A DNA stretch of 64,000 nt. Origin: an uncultured Streptomyces sp. GTDB lineage: Bacteria > Actinomycetota > Actinomycetes > Streptomycetales > Streptomycetaceae. The stretch is taken from positions 1 to 64,000 of the forward strand of contig NZ_CANLBS010000020.1 of the NCBI RefSeq assembly GCF_947488945.1, given 5' to 3'. Below, in pieces: positions 8,241 to 17,111 of the stretch (its first letter is position 1; every line of letters starts with the position of its first letter). A program made the translations under genes and the position numbers. The notes below the pieces were generated by a model that searched no databases, was not told the origin of the DNA, and saw only the letters and a program-made list of their open reading frames with translations.

Positions 8241-11200
8241 CGGGGTCCCTCGGCCCGCAGGTCCGCGACCGCCGAGGCCAACCCCCGTGGCGTCGGCACT
8301 GCGAGGAAGCGTCGGACGGGGACCTGCACTCCGACCTCGGCACGGATGGCTCTGATCAGCCGGATGGCCAGCAAGGAGTGTCCCCCCTGGTCGAAGAAGT
8401 TGTCGTCCGGGCCGATGCCGGGCCGATCCAGCACGGCGGCGAACGCGCGCAGCACCGCCTTCCCCGTCTCGCCCGGCTCGCCCGGTGCCGGATCCGGCCC
8501 AGGGTCCGGATCCGCGCCGGGGGCCGCCGGGTGAGCGGCAGCAGGACGGACGACGGCGGTCTCCATTCGGTCCACGAACTCCTCCCAGCGGTCGAGGAAG
8601 CGCTCCACCGTCTCCCGGCCGTAGAGGGACGACCGGTAGTGGACGGTGATCCCCATACCGTCGGGGCGCTCGACGAACGCCACGGCGATGTCGAACGGGG
8701 AGGAGGTGACCGGCGGCGTCACCGCCGTCACCTCGGCACCGGGCAGTGAGGGCAGCGTGTCCGCCGCGTCCTCCTGGGCGAGCATGATCTGGAACAGCGG
8801 GTTGCGGTCGGGACGCCGCTCGGGGTTGACGGCCTCGACGATGTGGGCGAAGGACAACTCGGACCGGGCGAAGGCCGCCGGGTGACCGTCGCGGACCTCG
8901 CGGAGCAGATCGGTGAATCTCACGCCGTCGTCGATGCGGAGCCGGAGCGCGATGGTGTTGACGAAGAACCCGACGACGTCCTCCGAGGCGGCAAGCGTCC
9001 GGTTGGCGATCGGGCACCCGATAACCACGTCGCCGCCGGCCCCTGACTCGGCGAGGACGGCGGACAACGCGGCGCTCAGCACCAGATAGGGCGTCGTCCC
9101 GGTCCGCCGTGCGAGGGAGCGGATCGCTTGCGCCCGTTCCGTGCTCCAGGTGCGGTGGACGGCCGACCCGGCGGTGTCGCTGGAGCGGGCGCGGTCCGTG
9201 GGGAGGGTGACCTCCGCGGGTGCGCCCGCCAGGTACTCCCGCCACCACGCGACGGACTCGGCGCCGCGCCGGGTGGGCGCCCCGACCGGGCCGATCTCGG
9301 CCCGCTGGCGGGCGGCGTGGTCGGCGTACGCCAGGGCGGGCGACGGGAACGGCTCACCGGCGTAGGCCGCGGTGAGGTCACTCGTCAGGCGCCTCACCGA
9401 CCAGTCGTCGGTGACGATGTGGTGCAGGCAGAGCAGGACGACGGCGTCGTCGGGTCCGAGGTGGAAGACGTCCAGGCGGAAGGGCAGGTCCCGCTCCAGC
9501 GAGAACGGCCGGGACGCTGCCCGCGCCAGCCCGGCGGTCAGTCCGGCCGCGGTGGTCCGGTGTTCCACGGGTGCCCACGCCGGGTCCGGGTCGATGCGCT
9601 GCCGGGGTGTTCCGTCCTGCTCGGGGAAGCGGGTGCGCAGCACCGCGTGGCACCGGACCACCGCGTCCCAGGCCGCCCGGAGGGCCGCCACGTCCAGCGG
9701 CCCGCGTACCCGCCAGGTCCACGGGACGACGTAGGCGTCGTCGTCGGGATCAAGCGTCTGGAGCGCCCACAGCCGCTCCTGTTCGAAGGAGAGCGGTGCG
9801 TCGTACGGGTCCGCGCGGACCCCCGGGGCCGGGGGCTCTGCCCCGGGCGGAGGCATGACACGTGCCAGGTCCGCGACGCGCGGATGGGCGAACAGGTCGG
9901 CCAGCCGGGGCGCGCGGCCCCGGCGGGCACGGACGGCGTTGAGGAACCGGATGGCGAGCAGCGAGTGGCCGCCAAGCGCGAAGAAGTCGTCGTCCGGGCG
10001 CACTTCGGGAATCCCGAGCACCTCGGCGAGCACCTCGCACAGCAGTCCCTCGGTGTCGTCCGACGCCGTGGCGGTGGAGGGTTCCGTCCTCCGCTCAGGC
10101 AGCGGGGACGACCGGCGCGGCGCGGTGACCGGGTGCACGAAGACCGGCTCGCCGGCCAGCACCGACGTGAGTACCGCGTCGACCCGGTCCAGGAGGGCGT
10201 CCACCGTGCTCCCGTCGTAGAGGGCGGTCCGGTATTCGGCGGTCAGGGTGATTCCGTCGGGTCCTTCGGCGAACCCCAGTCCGAGGTCGAAGGCCGCCGC
10301 GGCCCCGGTCGCCGTGACGGGCTCGACCTTCGCGTCCGGGAGGCGCGGCACCACACCGGTGCGGTACTGCTGCGCGAGCATGACCTGGAAGAGAGGGTTG
10401 CGGTGGGGCAGCCGGGGTGGCCGGACCGCCTCCACGACGTGGGCGAGCGAGACCTCCGAGCGGGCCAGGGCGGCCAGGTCCGTCTCCCGGACCCGGTCGA
10501 GGAGTTCGGCGAACGAGGCGCCGTCCGCCACCCCGACCCGCAGCACCACGGTGTTGACGAAGAACCCCACCATGTCGTGGGTGCGTGCGTCGGTCCGGCC
10601 CGCCACCGGGCACCCCACCACCACCTCGGGTCCCACCCCCTTCTCGGCGAGCGCCACGACCAGGGCGGTGTGCATGACGTGATAGACCGTCGCCCCGGAG
10701 GCACGGGCCCGTTCGGCGACGGCGCGCCGCCGTTCCGGCGACCAGTGACGGTGGATCACCCGGCCCGTCAGGTCCGCCGACCGCGTCCGGTCGTGCGGGA
10801 GGGACGTCTCGGCGGGAAGGCCGGCCAGTTCCTTCGACCACCACTCGACCTGTTCCGCGGCCTGGCCCACGGGCGCGCCGACCTCTCCGAGCGTCTCCCG
10901 CTGCACCCGGGCGACGTCGGCGAAGTCCACCCGCGGGCCGGGCAGCTCGGGGACCCGGCCCGCCGCCCGGTGCGCGTAGGCGGTACTCAGGTCCTCGGCG
11001 AGCCGGACCGTCGACCAGTCGTCGGTCACGATGTGGTGCAGGCACACCACGACGACGTGCTCCCGGGGAGCGACGCGGTGGACGAAGATCCGGAACGGGA
11101 GGTCCTCGACGAGCCGGAACGGCTCACTCAGGGCCGCCACGACGTCGTCCGTGAGCCGGACGGCCCACGTCGGCTCCGGGTCGACCACCTGGGCCGGGAC

Positions 11201-13219
11201 GCCGTCGGTCACCGGGAAGCGGGTGCGCAGCACCGGATGGCGGCGGATGACGTCGGACCAGGCGGCGTGCAGGATCTCCAGGTCCAGATCGCCCCGTACC
11301 CGCCAGGCCCACGGCACCACGTGCGGACTCTCTCCGTCGGACAACTCCGCCAGCAGCCAGAGCCGTTCCTGTTCGAAGGAGAGGGGTGCCGGGCCCGCTC
11401 CGCCCACCGACGCGGCCGGCTGCACGGCACGGCGGAACGCCCGGACCAGGTCGGCCGGCCGGTCGGCCGAGAACAGGTCCCGCACGGTGGGCGCCCACCC
11501 CAGCTCGGTCCGCAGCCGGGCGATGATCCGCATCGCCATGAGGGAGTGCCCGCCCCGGGCGACGAAGCCCACCGTGTCGCCGTCGCCGTCCCCCAGTTCG
11601 TCGGCGAGCACGGCCCGCAGCACGTCCTCGGCCGCGTCGGGGACGGCGGCCGGGTGCCCCGTGGCCGACGGAGTCACCGGGGCGTCCGGGACCTCGGGTG
11701 TCTCAGGAACCGCGGGCTCCGTCGCGGGGACGGCCCGTCGGTCGACCTTGCCGCTCGGCAGCGTCGGCAGGGAGGGCACCGCCGTGATCACGTTGGGCAC
11801 CATGTAAGGGGGCAGCGCGGCGGCCACGTGCGCACGCAGCTCGGAACCGGCCACGCGGTCCCCGGCCACGAACGCGACCAGTTCGGTGCCACGCGTGGTG
11901 ACCAGCGCCTGCTGCACGGCCGGGTGCGCCAGGAGCACGGACTCCACCTCACCGGACTCGATCCGGTGACCGCGGACCTTCAGCTGGGCGTCGGCCCTGC
12001 CGACGAACTCGTACACTCCCGAGGCGTCCAGCCGGACCCGGTCACCGGTGCGGTACATCCGCGTCCCGGGCGGGCCGTACGGGTCCGCGACGAAGCGCCC
12101 GGCGGTGAGGTCCGGGCGACGGAGGTAGCCGCGGGCGAGGCCGTCGCCCGCCAGATACAGCTCCCCTTCCTCGCCCGGCGCGACCGGACGCAGCGCCTCG
12201 TCGAGCAAGCGGATCCCGGTACCCGGGTCGGCGATCCCGATCGGTGCGAGGGGGCGCGTCCACGCCGGATCGAAGGACCACAGGGTGGAGTTGACCGTCG
12301 CCTCCGTGACACCGTACGCCGCGACCGTCACGCACCTTCGTGACCAGCGGCGCATCAGCTCCGTGGGTACCTTGTCCGCCCCGGTCATGACGGTCAGCCC
12401 CGGTGGCAGGGGGACGTCGTGCGGAAGCAGTTCGAGGAAGGCGGGCGGCAGGGCGGTGTGCGTCACCCCCTGTTCCCGGAGCAAGCGCCCGAACTCGTGG
12501 TCGGGCACCCGCGCGTCGTCGGGCACGATCACCAGTCTGCCGCCGAGCAGGAGGGCCATGGCCGTCTCCCAGAAGGCCACGTCGAAGCTGAGCGAGGAGA
12601 ACTGGGTGATGACACTGTCCGGCCCCACGGCCACGCGTCGCGCCGCGGTCTCCAGCAGGCTCCGCACGCCCGTGCAGGTCACCACGACGCCCTTGGGTCT
12701 GCCGGTGGATCCGGAAGTGTAGATGACGTAGGCGGCGCTGTCGGCGGGCGCCGTGGGTCCGACGGCGCAGTCCGCTTCGTCGCTCCCGTCGCTCCCGCCG
12801 GTCCCGTCGGTCCCGTCGGTCCCGTCGGTCCCGTCGAGGAGCAGGATGTCGTGGGCGGCTTCCCCGATGCGCGCGCGTCCCCCGGGGGTGGCCACGACCA
12901 GTGCGGGGCGGGCGTCGTCGATCATCATGGCCAGTCGTTCCGGCGGGTAGTCGAGACCCAGCCACAGACAGGCGGCGTTGACCTTCGCCACCCCGAGCCA
13001 GGCGACGACGGCGAGCGGTGAGCGTTCCACGGCCAGCGCGACGATGTCCCCCGTGCCGAGTCCCCGTGCGGCGAGACGCCGGGCGAACCGGTCCGACGCC
13101 CGGTCCAGTTGTCGGTACGTCAGCCGTTGCGCGCCGCACACCAGCGCGGTCCGGTCGGCACGGGCACGCACCCGCTCGGCGAAGAGTTCAGCGATCGGCG
13201 ACGGCGTACGCAGGGGCAT
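8237..13219 (-). CDS. abmQ: Non-ribosomal peptide synthetase, A-T-C-T-C-T (siderophore backbone of albomycin)
   Basis: A 1660-residue NRPS. Order seen: adenylation domain (about 1-500, YIYTSGSTGRPKG, YGVTE, YRTGD, LPSGKVDR), carrier T1 (Ser about 558), condensation C1 (HHIVTDDWS about 728), T2 (Ser about 1086), C2 (HHIVTDDWS about 1266), T3 (Ser about 1615). One A domain must load three carriers and two C domains make two peptide bonds, exactly what a linear tripeptide of N5-acetyl-N5-hydroxyornithine needs. There is no thioesterase domain. By eye against GrsA the A-domain pocket reads DVWAMGAVNK; I cannot assign a substrate from it. The ATG at 13219 has GGAG upstream; an upstream GTG at 13276 lacks support. 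Confidence 0.92.
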   Translation of the reverse strand: MPLRTPSPIAELFAERVRARADRTALVCGAQRLTYRQLDRASDRFARRLAARGLGTGDIVALAVERSPLAVVAWLGVAKVNAACLWLGLDYPPERLAMMIDDARPALVVATPGGRARIGEAAHDILLLDGTDGTDGTDGTGGSDGSDEADCAVGPTAPADSAAYVIYTSGSTGRPKGVVVTCTGVRSLLETAARRVAVGPDSVITQFSSLSFDVAFWETAMALLLGGRLVIVPDDARVPDHEFGRLLREQGVTHTALPPAFLELLPHDVPLPPGLTVMTGADKVPTELMRRWSRRCVTVAAYGVTEATVNSTLWSFDPAWTRPLAPIGIADPGTGIRLLDEALRPVAPGEEGELYLAGDGLARGYLRRPDLTAGRFVADPYGPPGTRMYRTGDRVRLDASGVYEFVGRADAQLKVRGHRIESGEVESVLLAHPAVQQALVTTRGTELVAFVAGDRVAGSELRAHVAAALPPYMVPNVITAVPSLPTLPSGKVDRRAVPATEPAVPETPEVPDAPVTPSATGHPAAVPDAAEDVLRAVLADELGDGDGDTVGFVARGGHSLMAMRIIARLRTELGWAPTVRDLFSADRPADLVRAFRRAVQPAASVGGAGPAPLSFEQERLWLLAELSDGESPHVVPWAWRVRGDLDLEILHAAWSDVIRRHPVLRTRFPVTDGVPAQVVDPEPTWAVRLTDDVVAALSEPFRLVEDLPFRIFVHRVAPREHVVVVCLHHIVTDDWSTVRLAEDLSTAYAHRAAGRVPELPGPRVDFADVARVQRETLGEVGAPVGQAAEQVEWWSKELAGLPAETSLPHDRTRSADLTGRVIHRHWSPERRRAVAERARASGATVYHVMHTALVVALAEKGVGPEVVVGCPVAGRTDARTHDMVGFFVNTVVLRVGVADGASFAELLDRVRETDLAALARSEVSLAHVVEAVRPPRLPHRNPLFQVMLAQQYRTGVVPRLPDAKVEPVTATGAAAAFDLGLGFAEGPDGITLTAEYRTALYDGSTVDALLDRVDAVLTSVLAGEPVFVHPVTAPRRSSPLPERRTEPSTATASDDTEGLLCEVLAEVLGIPEVRPDDDFFALGGHSLLAIRFLNAVRARRGRAPRLADLFAHPRVADLARVMPPPGAEPPAPGVRADPYDAPLSFEQERLWALQTLDPDDDAYVVPWTWRVRGPLDVAALRAAWDAVVRCHAVLRTRFPEQDGTPRQRIDPDPAWAPVEHRTTAAGLTAGLARAASRPFSLERDLPFRLDVFHLGPDDAVVLLCLHHIVTDDWSVRRLTSDLTAAYAGEPFPSPALAYADHAARQRAEIGPVGAPTRRGAESVAWWREYLAGAPAEVTLPTDRARSSDTAGSAVHRTWSTERAQAIRSLARRTGTTPYLVLSAALSAVLAESGAGGDVVIGCPIANRTLAASEDVVGFFVNTIALRLRIDDGVRFTDLLREVRDGHPAAFARSELSFAHIVEAVNPERRPDRNPLFQIMLAQEDAADTLPSLPGAEVTAVTPPVTSSPFDIAVAFVERPDGMGITVHYRSSLYGRETVERFLDRWEEFVDRMETAVVRPAAAHPAAPGADPDPGPDPAPGEPGETGKAVLRAFAAVLDRPGIGPDDNFFDQGGHSLLAIRLIRAIRAEVGVQVPVRRFLAVPTPRGLASAVADLRAEGPR
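12785..12838 (-). repeat. Six 9-bp tandem units inside the adenylation domain
   Basis: The 9-bp unit cccgtcggt, with small variants, repeats from 12785 to 12838. On the coding strand it encodes a Gly-Thr-Asp / Gly-Ser-Asp run in the loop just before the YIYTSGSTG core motif. The length is a multiple of three, so unit gain or loss would keep the frame. Confidence 0.85.
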
Positions 13220-13337
13220 GACGGGTTCTCCTACGAGTTCGGGCCGGCGCGGCGGGCGGTGCCGGACGGTTGGCACGCGGGGGCGCTCCCGCGGAGGGAA
13301 CCGGCGGACCGCACGGGCCTCCGGCGATCGGGACGGT

Positions 13338-14153
13338 TCAGTCGAGCAGCAGGGTGGCCAGGCGCCGTCCGGTCACCAGGACTCCCAGGGCCGCGACGGC
13401 GGCGAGGTATCCGGCGTTCAGCAGCAGGTCGGGGGTGGGCGCGCCCGAGCACAGTCCGCGCAGCAGCCTCACCGCGTGGGTGAGCGGCACGGCCTCGACG
13501 AACGGCCTGAGAGGCCCGGGATAGGCGCTCAACGGGAAGAAGGTGGTGGACAGGAGGGACATCGGCAGGGTGGCCAGCGAGATCAGGTCGAGGTCCTTCC
13601 AGTTCCGCAGGAACGTCGTCGCGGCCATGCCCGTCGCGGCGAACGCGAACGCGGTCAGCACCGCGGCGGGGAGGGCGAGGAGCGTCCACCAGGTGTGTGC
13701 CTCGCCCATGGCGGTCAGGACGGCGAGGAAGACTGCGGCGTAGCCGGCGCTGCGCACCAGCGCCCAGCCGATCTCTCCCAGCGCGATGTCGACGGGGCCC
13801 AGCGGGGTGGCGAGAAGAACGTCGTACAGCCGGGAGTGCCGGAGGCGGAAGAGGACCTTGAAGCTGGTGTCCGCGACCGCGCTCGACATCATGGCGGAGG
13901 CGAGCAGTCCGGGTCCGAGGAACGCGGTGTAGGGCATCGGGCCGAACGGCGTTCGTACGTCACCGATCAGCGCGCCGAGCGTCGCGCCGAACAGGACGAG
14001 GTAGCACAGTGGTTCCACGAGTCCCGCCGCGAGGTCGAGCCACTGGTGGCGGTGGGCGCGGGCGGCCCGCCTCACCACGGACCGGGCGCGTCCGGCGTAC
14101 AGGCCCGTCAGGGCGAGCGCCGGGCGGCGGCCCCGGGCGGGTGCGGTCGTCAT
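13338..14153 (-). CDS. abmP: ABC-2 type permease, albomycin cluster
   Basis: A 271-residue ABC-2 (DrrB/NodJ-like) membrane permease with about six hydrophobic segments and the family pattern near the C-terminus (LSTTFFPLSAYPGPLRPFVEAVPLTHAVRLLRGL). The ATG at 14153 overlaps the TGA of the upstream permease gene (ATGA). With the partner permease and the ATPase at 14926 it would form an exporter, most simply for albomycin or an intermediate; the substrate is inferred from location only. A gap of 118 bases separates it from the peptide synthetase start, the only sizeable gap in this operon, and could hold an internal promoter. The letter follows cluster order. Confidence 0.82.
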   Translation of the reverse strand: MTTAPARGRRPALALTGLYAGRARSVVRRAARAHRHQWLDLAAGLVEPLCYLVLFGATLGALIGDVRTPFGPMPYTAFLGPGLLASAMMSSAVADTSFKVLFRLRHSRLYDVLLATPLGPVDIALGEIGWALVRSAGYAAVFLAVLTAMGEAHTWWTLLALPAAVLTAFAFAATGMAATTFLRNWKDLDLISLATLPMSLLSTTFFPLSAYPGPLRPFVEAVPLTHAVRLLRGLCSGAPTPDLLLNAGYLAAVAALGVLVTGRRLATLLLD

Positions 14154-14929
14154 ACCGTCAGCCTCCGCCGGAAACGGGTCACCGTGAGCGCGGTGCCCGC
14201 GGTGAGCAACGCCAGCAGGTAGCCGAGGTGCGGGAGCGCGCCGCCGTCGCCGCGCGCCAGTGCGACGCCGTGCCACAGCGGCAGCGCCCACGCCGCGGGT
14301 TGGAGCCAGGCCGGAAGGAGACCGAAGGGGAAGAAGGCACCCGACAGGAGCACCATGGGCGGACTCAGCACGCGGGTGACCAGCTGGATCAGCCCCGTCC
14401 CCTCGGCCATGACCACCGTGAGGGCGCTGAGCGCGGTGGCGAACGCCGTGCCGCAGAGGAACGCCGCGAGCGCGGCGCCGAGCACCGGGCCGGGCGGAAC
14501 GGCGGTGAGCAAGAGGACGGCGAGGCAGGTGCACAGGGTGGTCACGGCGATCCGTGCGGCGACCCAGAGCACATGGCCGACGGCCAGTTGGGCCGGGGTG
14601 ATGGGGGTGGACACCGTGGCGTGGTAGGTGCGTTCCCCGTTCAGTCCGGTCATGATCGGGTGGATGGCCTCCCCCGCCGCCGTCTGTACCGCTCCTACGA
14701 CGAGGATCGCCGGAGCGAGGTATTCGAGGTAGGGAACGCCGCCGCCGATCCGCTGTTCCTGCTCCCCTCCGTCGAGGAGGCCGCCGACCCCCAGGCCGAG
14801 GGCCAGGAGCAGGAGGGTGGGGTGGACGAATCCGGATACCAGACAGATGCGCCAGTTGCCCCGGTACCGCGGGGCCGATCCCTCCATGACCAGGTAGACG
14901 CCACGCCACCAGACCGCACCGCTCCTCAT
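14150..14929 (-). CDS. abmO: ABC-2 type permease, albomycin cluster
   Basis: A 259-residue ABC-2 permease with six predicted membrane segments. The typical late motif SPPMVLLSGAFFPFGLLPAWLQPAAWALPLWHGVALAR is split across segments five and six. It overlaps its neighbours at both ends (ATGA with the ATPase stop at 14926 and again with the downstream permease start at 14153), so the three exporter genes are tightly coupled. The two permeases share a fold but are clearly diverged from each other, suggesting a heterodimeric channel. Substrate assignment to albomycin export rests on context. Confidence 0.82.
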   Translation of the reverse strand: MRSGAVWWRGVYLVMEGSAPRYRGNWRICLVSGFVHPTLLLLALGLGVGGLLDGGEQEQRIGGGVPYLEYLAPAILVVGAVQTAAGEAIHPIMTGLNGERTYHATVSTPITPAQLAVGHVLWVAARIAVTTLCTCLAVLLLTAVPPGPVLGAALAAFLCGTAFATALSALTVVMAEGTGLIQLVTRVLSPPMVLLSGAFFPFGLLPAWLQPAAWALPLWHGVALARGDGGALPHLGYLLALLTAGTALTVTRFRRRLTV

Positions 14930-15855
14930 CTCCTCCCCTCCGGCACGGTCAGGGCGAGATAGGCGTCCTCCAGGGAGGCACGTCGCACCACGGCCGCCTC
15001 GAAGTCGGCCGACGCCCGGCGCACCGTGGCCAGAGCCCGCCCCGTGTCGTCGGTGGGGACCAGCAGATGCTCTCCGACGGTGTGCAGACCGGGGAAGTAC
15101 GGGGCCAGGAGGGTGGCGGCGGCCTCGGCCCCACCGGCGCGGAACCGCAGCTCCAGCACGCGTTCTCCGCCGTGCCGGGCGATCAACTCCTGCGGGGTGC
15201 CCTCGGCGACGACCCGTCCGCCGGCCAGCACCACGATCCGGTCGCACAGGGCGTGCGCCTCCTCCATGTGGTGGGTGGTCAGGAGTTGTGCCACGCCCCG
15301 GCTGCGCAGTTCCCCGAGCAGCGACCAGACGGCCTGTCTGGCCTGGGGGTCCAGTCCGGACGCGGGTTCGTCGAGGAGCAGCAGGTCGGGGTCGTTGACC
15401 AGGGTGCGGCCGATCGCGAGTTTCCGGGCCATGCCGCCGGAGAGGGAGCCGACCCGGGCGCGTGCGCGGTCGGAGAGTCCCGACAGCGCCAGAAGTTCGT
15501 CGGCGCGACGCCGCGCCGCGGCCCGCCGCAGGCCGAAGTACCCGGCCTGCACCTCCAGGTTGTCGCGGACGTTCAGCTCGGCGTCCAGCACGCTGCGCTG
15601 GGCGAGGTACCCGGTCCGGGACCGGATCCGGGGGCCGGCGACGTCCGGATCGTGGCCCAGCACCCGCAGGTGCCCTGCGTCTCTCCTGCTCAGTCCAGCG
15701 AGCATTCGGATGGTGGTCGATTTGCCTGCACCGTTGTGCCCGAGAAGGCCGACGATCTCCCCGGCGCTCATATGGAGGTCCACCCCTCCGACTGCGTCGA
15801 CACGCCCGTACGCCTTCCGAACACCCCGGGCTTGAACAATCCATTTACTCGCCAT
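14926..15855 (-). CDS. abmN: ABC transporter ATPase, albomycin cluster
   Basis: A 309-residue ABC ATPase: Walker A GHNGAGKST, Q-loop YLAQRS, signature LSGGM, Walker B LLLLDEPASGLDPQA, switch histidine THHMEEAH, and a C-terminal extension ending ASLEDAYLALTVPEGRR like the DrrA family. It is the first gene of the minus-strand operon N-O-P-Q-R. The ATG at 15855 has no Shine-Dalgarno sequence and sits eight bases after a good -10 hexamer (15864-15869), so the mRNA is probably leaderless. It pairs with the two permeases immediately downstream. A signature and Walker set this complete indicates an active ATPase. Confidence 0.85.
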   Translation of the reverse strand: MASKWIVQARGVRKAYGRVDAVGGVDLHMSAGEIVGLLGHNGAGKSTTIRMLAGLSRRDAGHLRVLGHDPDVAGPRIRSRTGYLAQRSVLDAELNVRDNLEVQAGYFGLRRAAARRRADELLALSGLSDRARARVGSLSGGMARKLAIGRTLVNDPDLLLLDEPASGLDPQARQAVWSLLGELRSRGVAQLLTTHHMEEAHALCDRIVVLAGGRVVAEGTPQELIARHGGERVLELRFRAGGAEAAATLLAPYFPGLHTVGEHLLVPTDDTGRALATVRRASADFEAAVVRRASLEDAYLALTVPEGRR

Positions 15856-15863
15856 CCGCGCCG

Positions 15864-15892
15864 AGGCTACCCCGGCTCCACCGACCGATCAA
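15864..15892 (-). promoter_or_regulatory. Promoter of the abmN-R operon, apparently leaderless
   Basis: On the minus strand TTGATC (15887-15892), a 17-base spacer and TAGCCT (15864-15869) match the vegetative -35/-10 pattern. The expected transcription start falls at about 15857, next to the ATG at 15855. Confidence 0.55.
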
Positions 15893-15959
15893 GACCGCCC
15901 CGCTCCGCCGGATTCACCCTCACTTCCCTTGCGTAGAAGGAGACTTGACCTCGGTCTAC

Positions 15960-15978
15960 TTAGGTTCCCCTGACCATT
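15960..15978 (+). promoter_or_regulatory. Iron-box-like operator between the two abm operons
   Basis: TTAGGTTCCCCTGACCATT matches 12 of 19 positions of the iron box bound by DtxR/DmdR-type repressors in Streptomyces (TTAGGTTAGGCTCACCTAA), with the left arm perfect. It ends 11 bases before the -35 of the abmM promoter candidate. Iron repression would make sense for a siderophore-antibiotic; the right arm is weak. Confidence 0.45.
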
Positions 15979-15988
15979 CAATGGACCC

Positions 15989-16017
15989 TGGACAGCTCCG
16001 GAGGCCGCTGCTAGCGT
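15989..16017 (+). promoter_or_regulatory. Promoter candidate for abmM-abmL
   Basis: TGGACA (15989-15994), a 17-base spacer and TAGCGT (16012-16017) on the plus strand. The predicted start near 16024 leaves a 5' leader of about 97 bases before the abmM GTG. The leader is AT-richer than its surroundings around 16066-16105. Confidence 0.5.
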
Positions 16018-16120
16018 TTCTTTTCTCGCTCGTCCGAAAACCCGTTCGGCACGGCGAAAGCCCGCTCTATGCAATTTGTGGAGAAATTCGCAAGATGTAA
16101 AAGACGGAAGGGTGATCAGC

Positions 16121-17098
16121 GTGCGAGTCAGTCTCGACTTGGCACCAATAGGACAGAGAATTCCGCCGGAAAAAAGGGTTTCGGTCGTATCCGAAATCGA
16201 GCAGAGACTCGCCGACCGCGGTCAGACCCTCGCCGAGGCCATCAGCGACCGGGAGCTCTACTTCCGCATGTCGGTCGTCGGTACCTGCAACCTCTCGTGC
16301 AGCTTCTGCCACAACGAGGGTGCGCCCACGTCCGGCAAGATGAACACCGAGAACGCTGACCGTGCGATCGCCGCCGCCGTCCGCGCCGGGTTCACCCGGG
16401 TACAGCTCACCGGCGGTGAACCGCTGCTGCGTCAGGACATCGACGAATTCGTGCGCGTCGCCCGCAGGCACGTGGACGACGTCGGCGTGACGACCAACGG
16501 AACCTATCTGCCCAAGCGGCTGGACGCCCTGATGGACGCCGGGCTGGCCCGCATCCACGTCTCCCTCCAGACCGAGCCGCTGGAGGAGGCCGGCACGGGC
16601 GGCGCCTGGGGAATCCCCGACTGGCTGCTGCCCACCGTCGAACGGGCCAGGTCCGGCGCCTTCAGTCTGCGATTCAACCTTCCGGTCCCCGTCGACTGCC
16701 TCGACCGTGCCGACGCGTTCCTGGACCTGCTCACCTACAACGGCGTCGACGTGAAGGTCTTCTCCGTGCTCCCGGAGGGTGAGCAGCGGGAGGACACCTA
16801 TCCGCTGGAACGGCTGGAGGAGATCGTCGAGCAGGCAAACGCCCGCGCGGTCGCACCGGCCGGCAAGCGGCCCGGAGAAGTGTTCATCCGGGGGTTCCGT
16901 CCCCCGTCGGGCCTGCGCTGCGGCTCCTGCGGCGACGCGGCACGCTGCATGGAGCAGTCACACTCGCTGCGCCTGGGTGCGGACATGAAGTTCCGTCCCT
17001 GCCTGGCCACCCGGGACTGGGACAGCTGGTTCACCGAAAAGGACCTCGACGCCACGGTCCGTGAAGCGGCTCTGCTCGCCCTGGACTACCGGTGGTGA
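16121..17098 (+). CDS. abmM: Radical SAM enzyme, MoaA-like, of thionucleoside biosynthesis
   Basis: A 325-residue radical SAM protein. The 4Fe-4S motif CNLSCSFC gives Cys56, Cys60 and Cys63; LTGGEPLLRQD is the SAM-contact GGE motif. A C-terminal cysteine set (CGSCGDAARC from about residue 267, plus a later RPC) suggests an auxiliary iron-sulfur cluster, as in MoaA. In albomycin it is a candidate for building the sulfur-containing sugar, for example C-S bond chemistry at C4'; that role is inference from the pathway. I chose GTG 16121 because GGAAGG lies about nine bases upstream; GTG 16112 sits too close to it. Confidence 0.82.
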   Translation: MRVSLDLAPIGQRIPPEKRVSVVSEIEQRLADRGQTLAEAISDRELYFRMSVVGTCNLSCSFCHNEGAPTSGKMNTENADRAIAAAVRAGFTRVQLTGGEPLLRQDIDEFVRVARRHVDDVGVTTNGTYLPKRLDALMDAGLARIHVSLQTEPLEEAGTGGAWGIPDWLLPTVERARSGAFSLRFNLPVPVDCLDRADAFLDLLTYNGVDVKVFSVLPEGEQREDTYPLERLEEIVEQANARAVAPAGKRPGEVFIRGFRPPSGLRCGSCGDAARCMEQSHSLRLGADMKFRPCLATRDWDSWFTEKDLDATVREAALLALDYRW

Positions 17099-17111
17099 GC
17101 GGGGAGGGCAG

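Noticed and set aside
9128-12343. A 1071-codon plus-strand open frame
   Set aside because: It is antisense to the NRPS, whose domains are unambiguous; the composition is typical of shadow frames.
15945-15966. TTGACC with TAGGTT as a promoter for abmM
   Set aside because: The spacer is only 10 bases; the 17-base pair at 15989-16017 is better.
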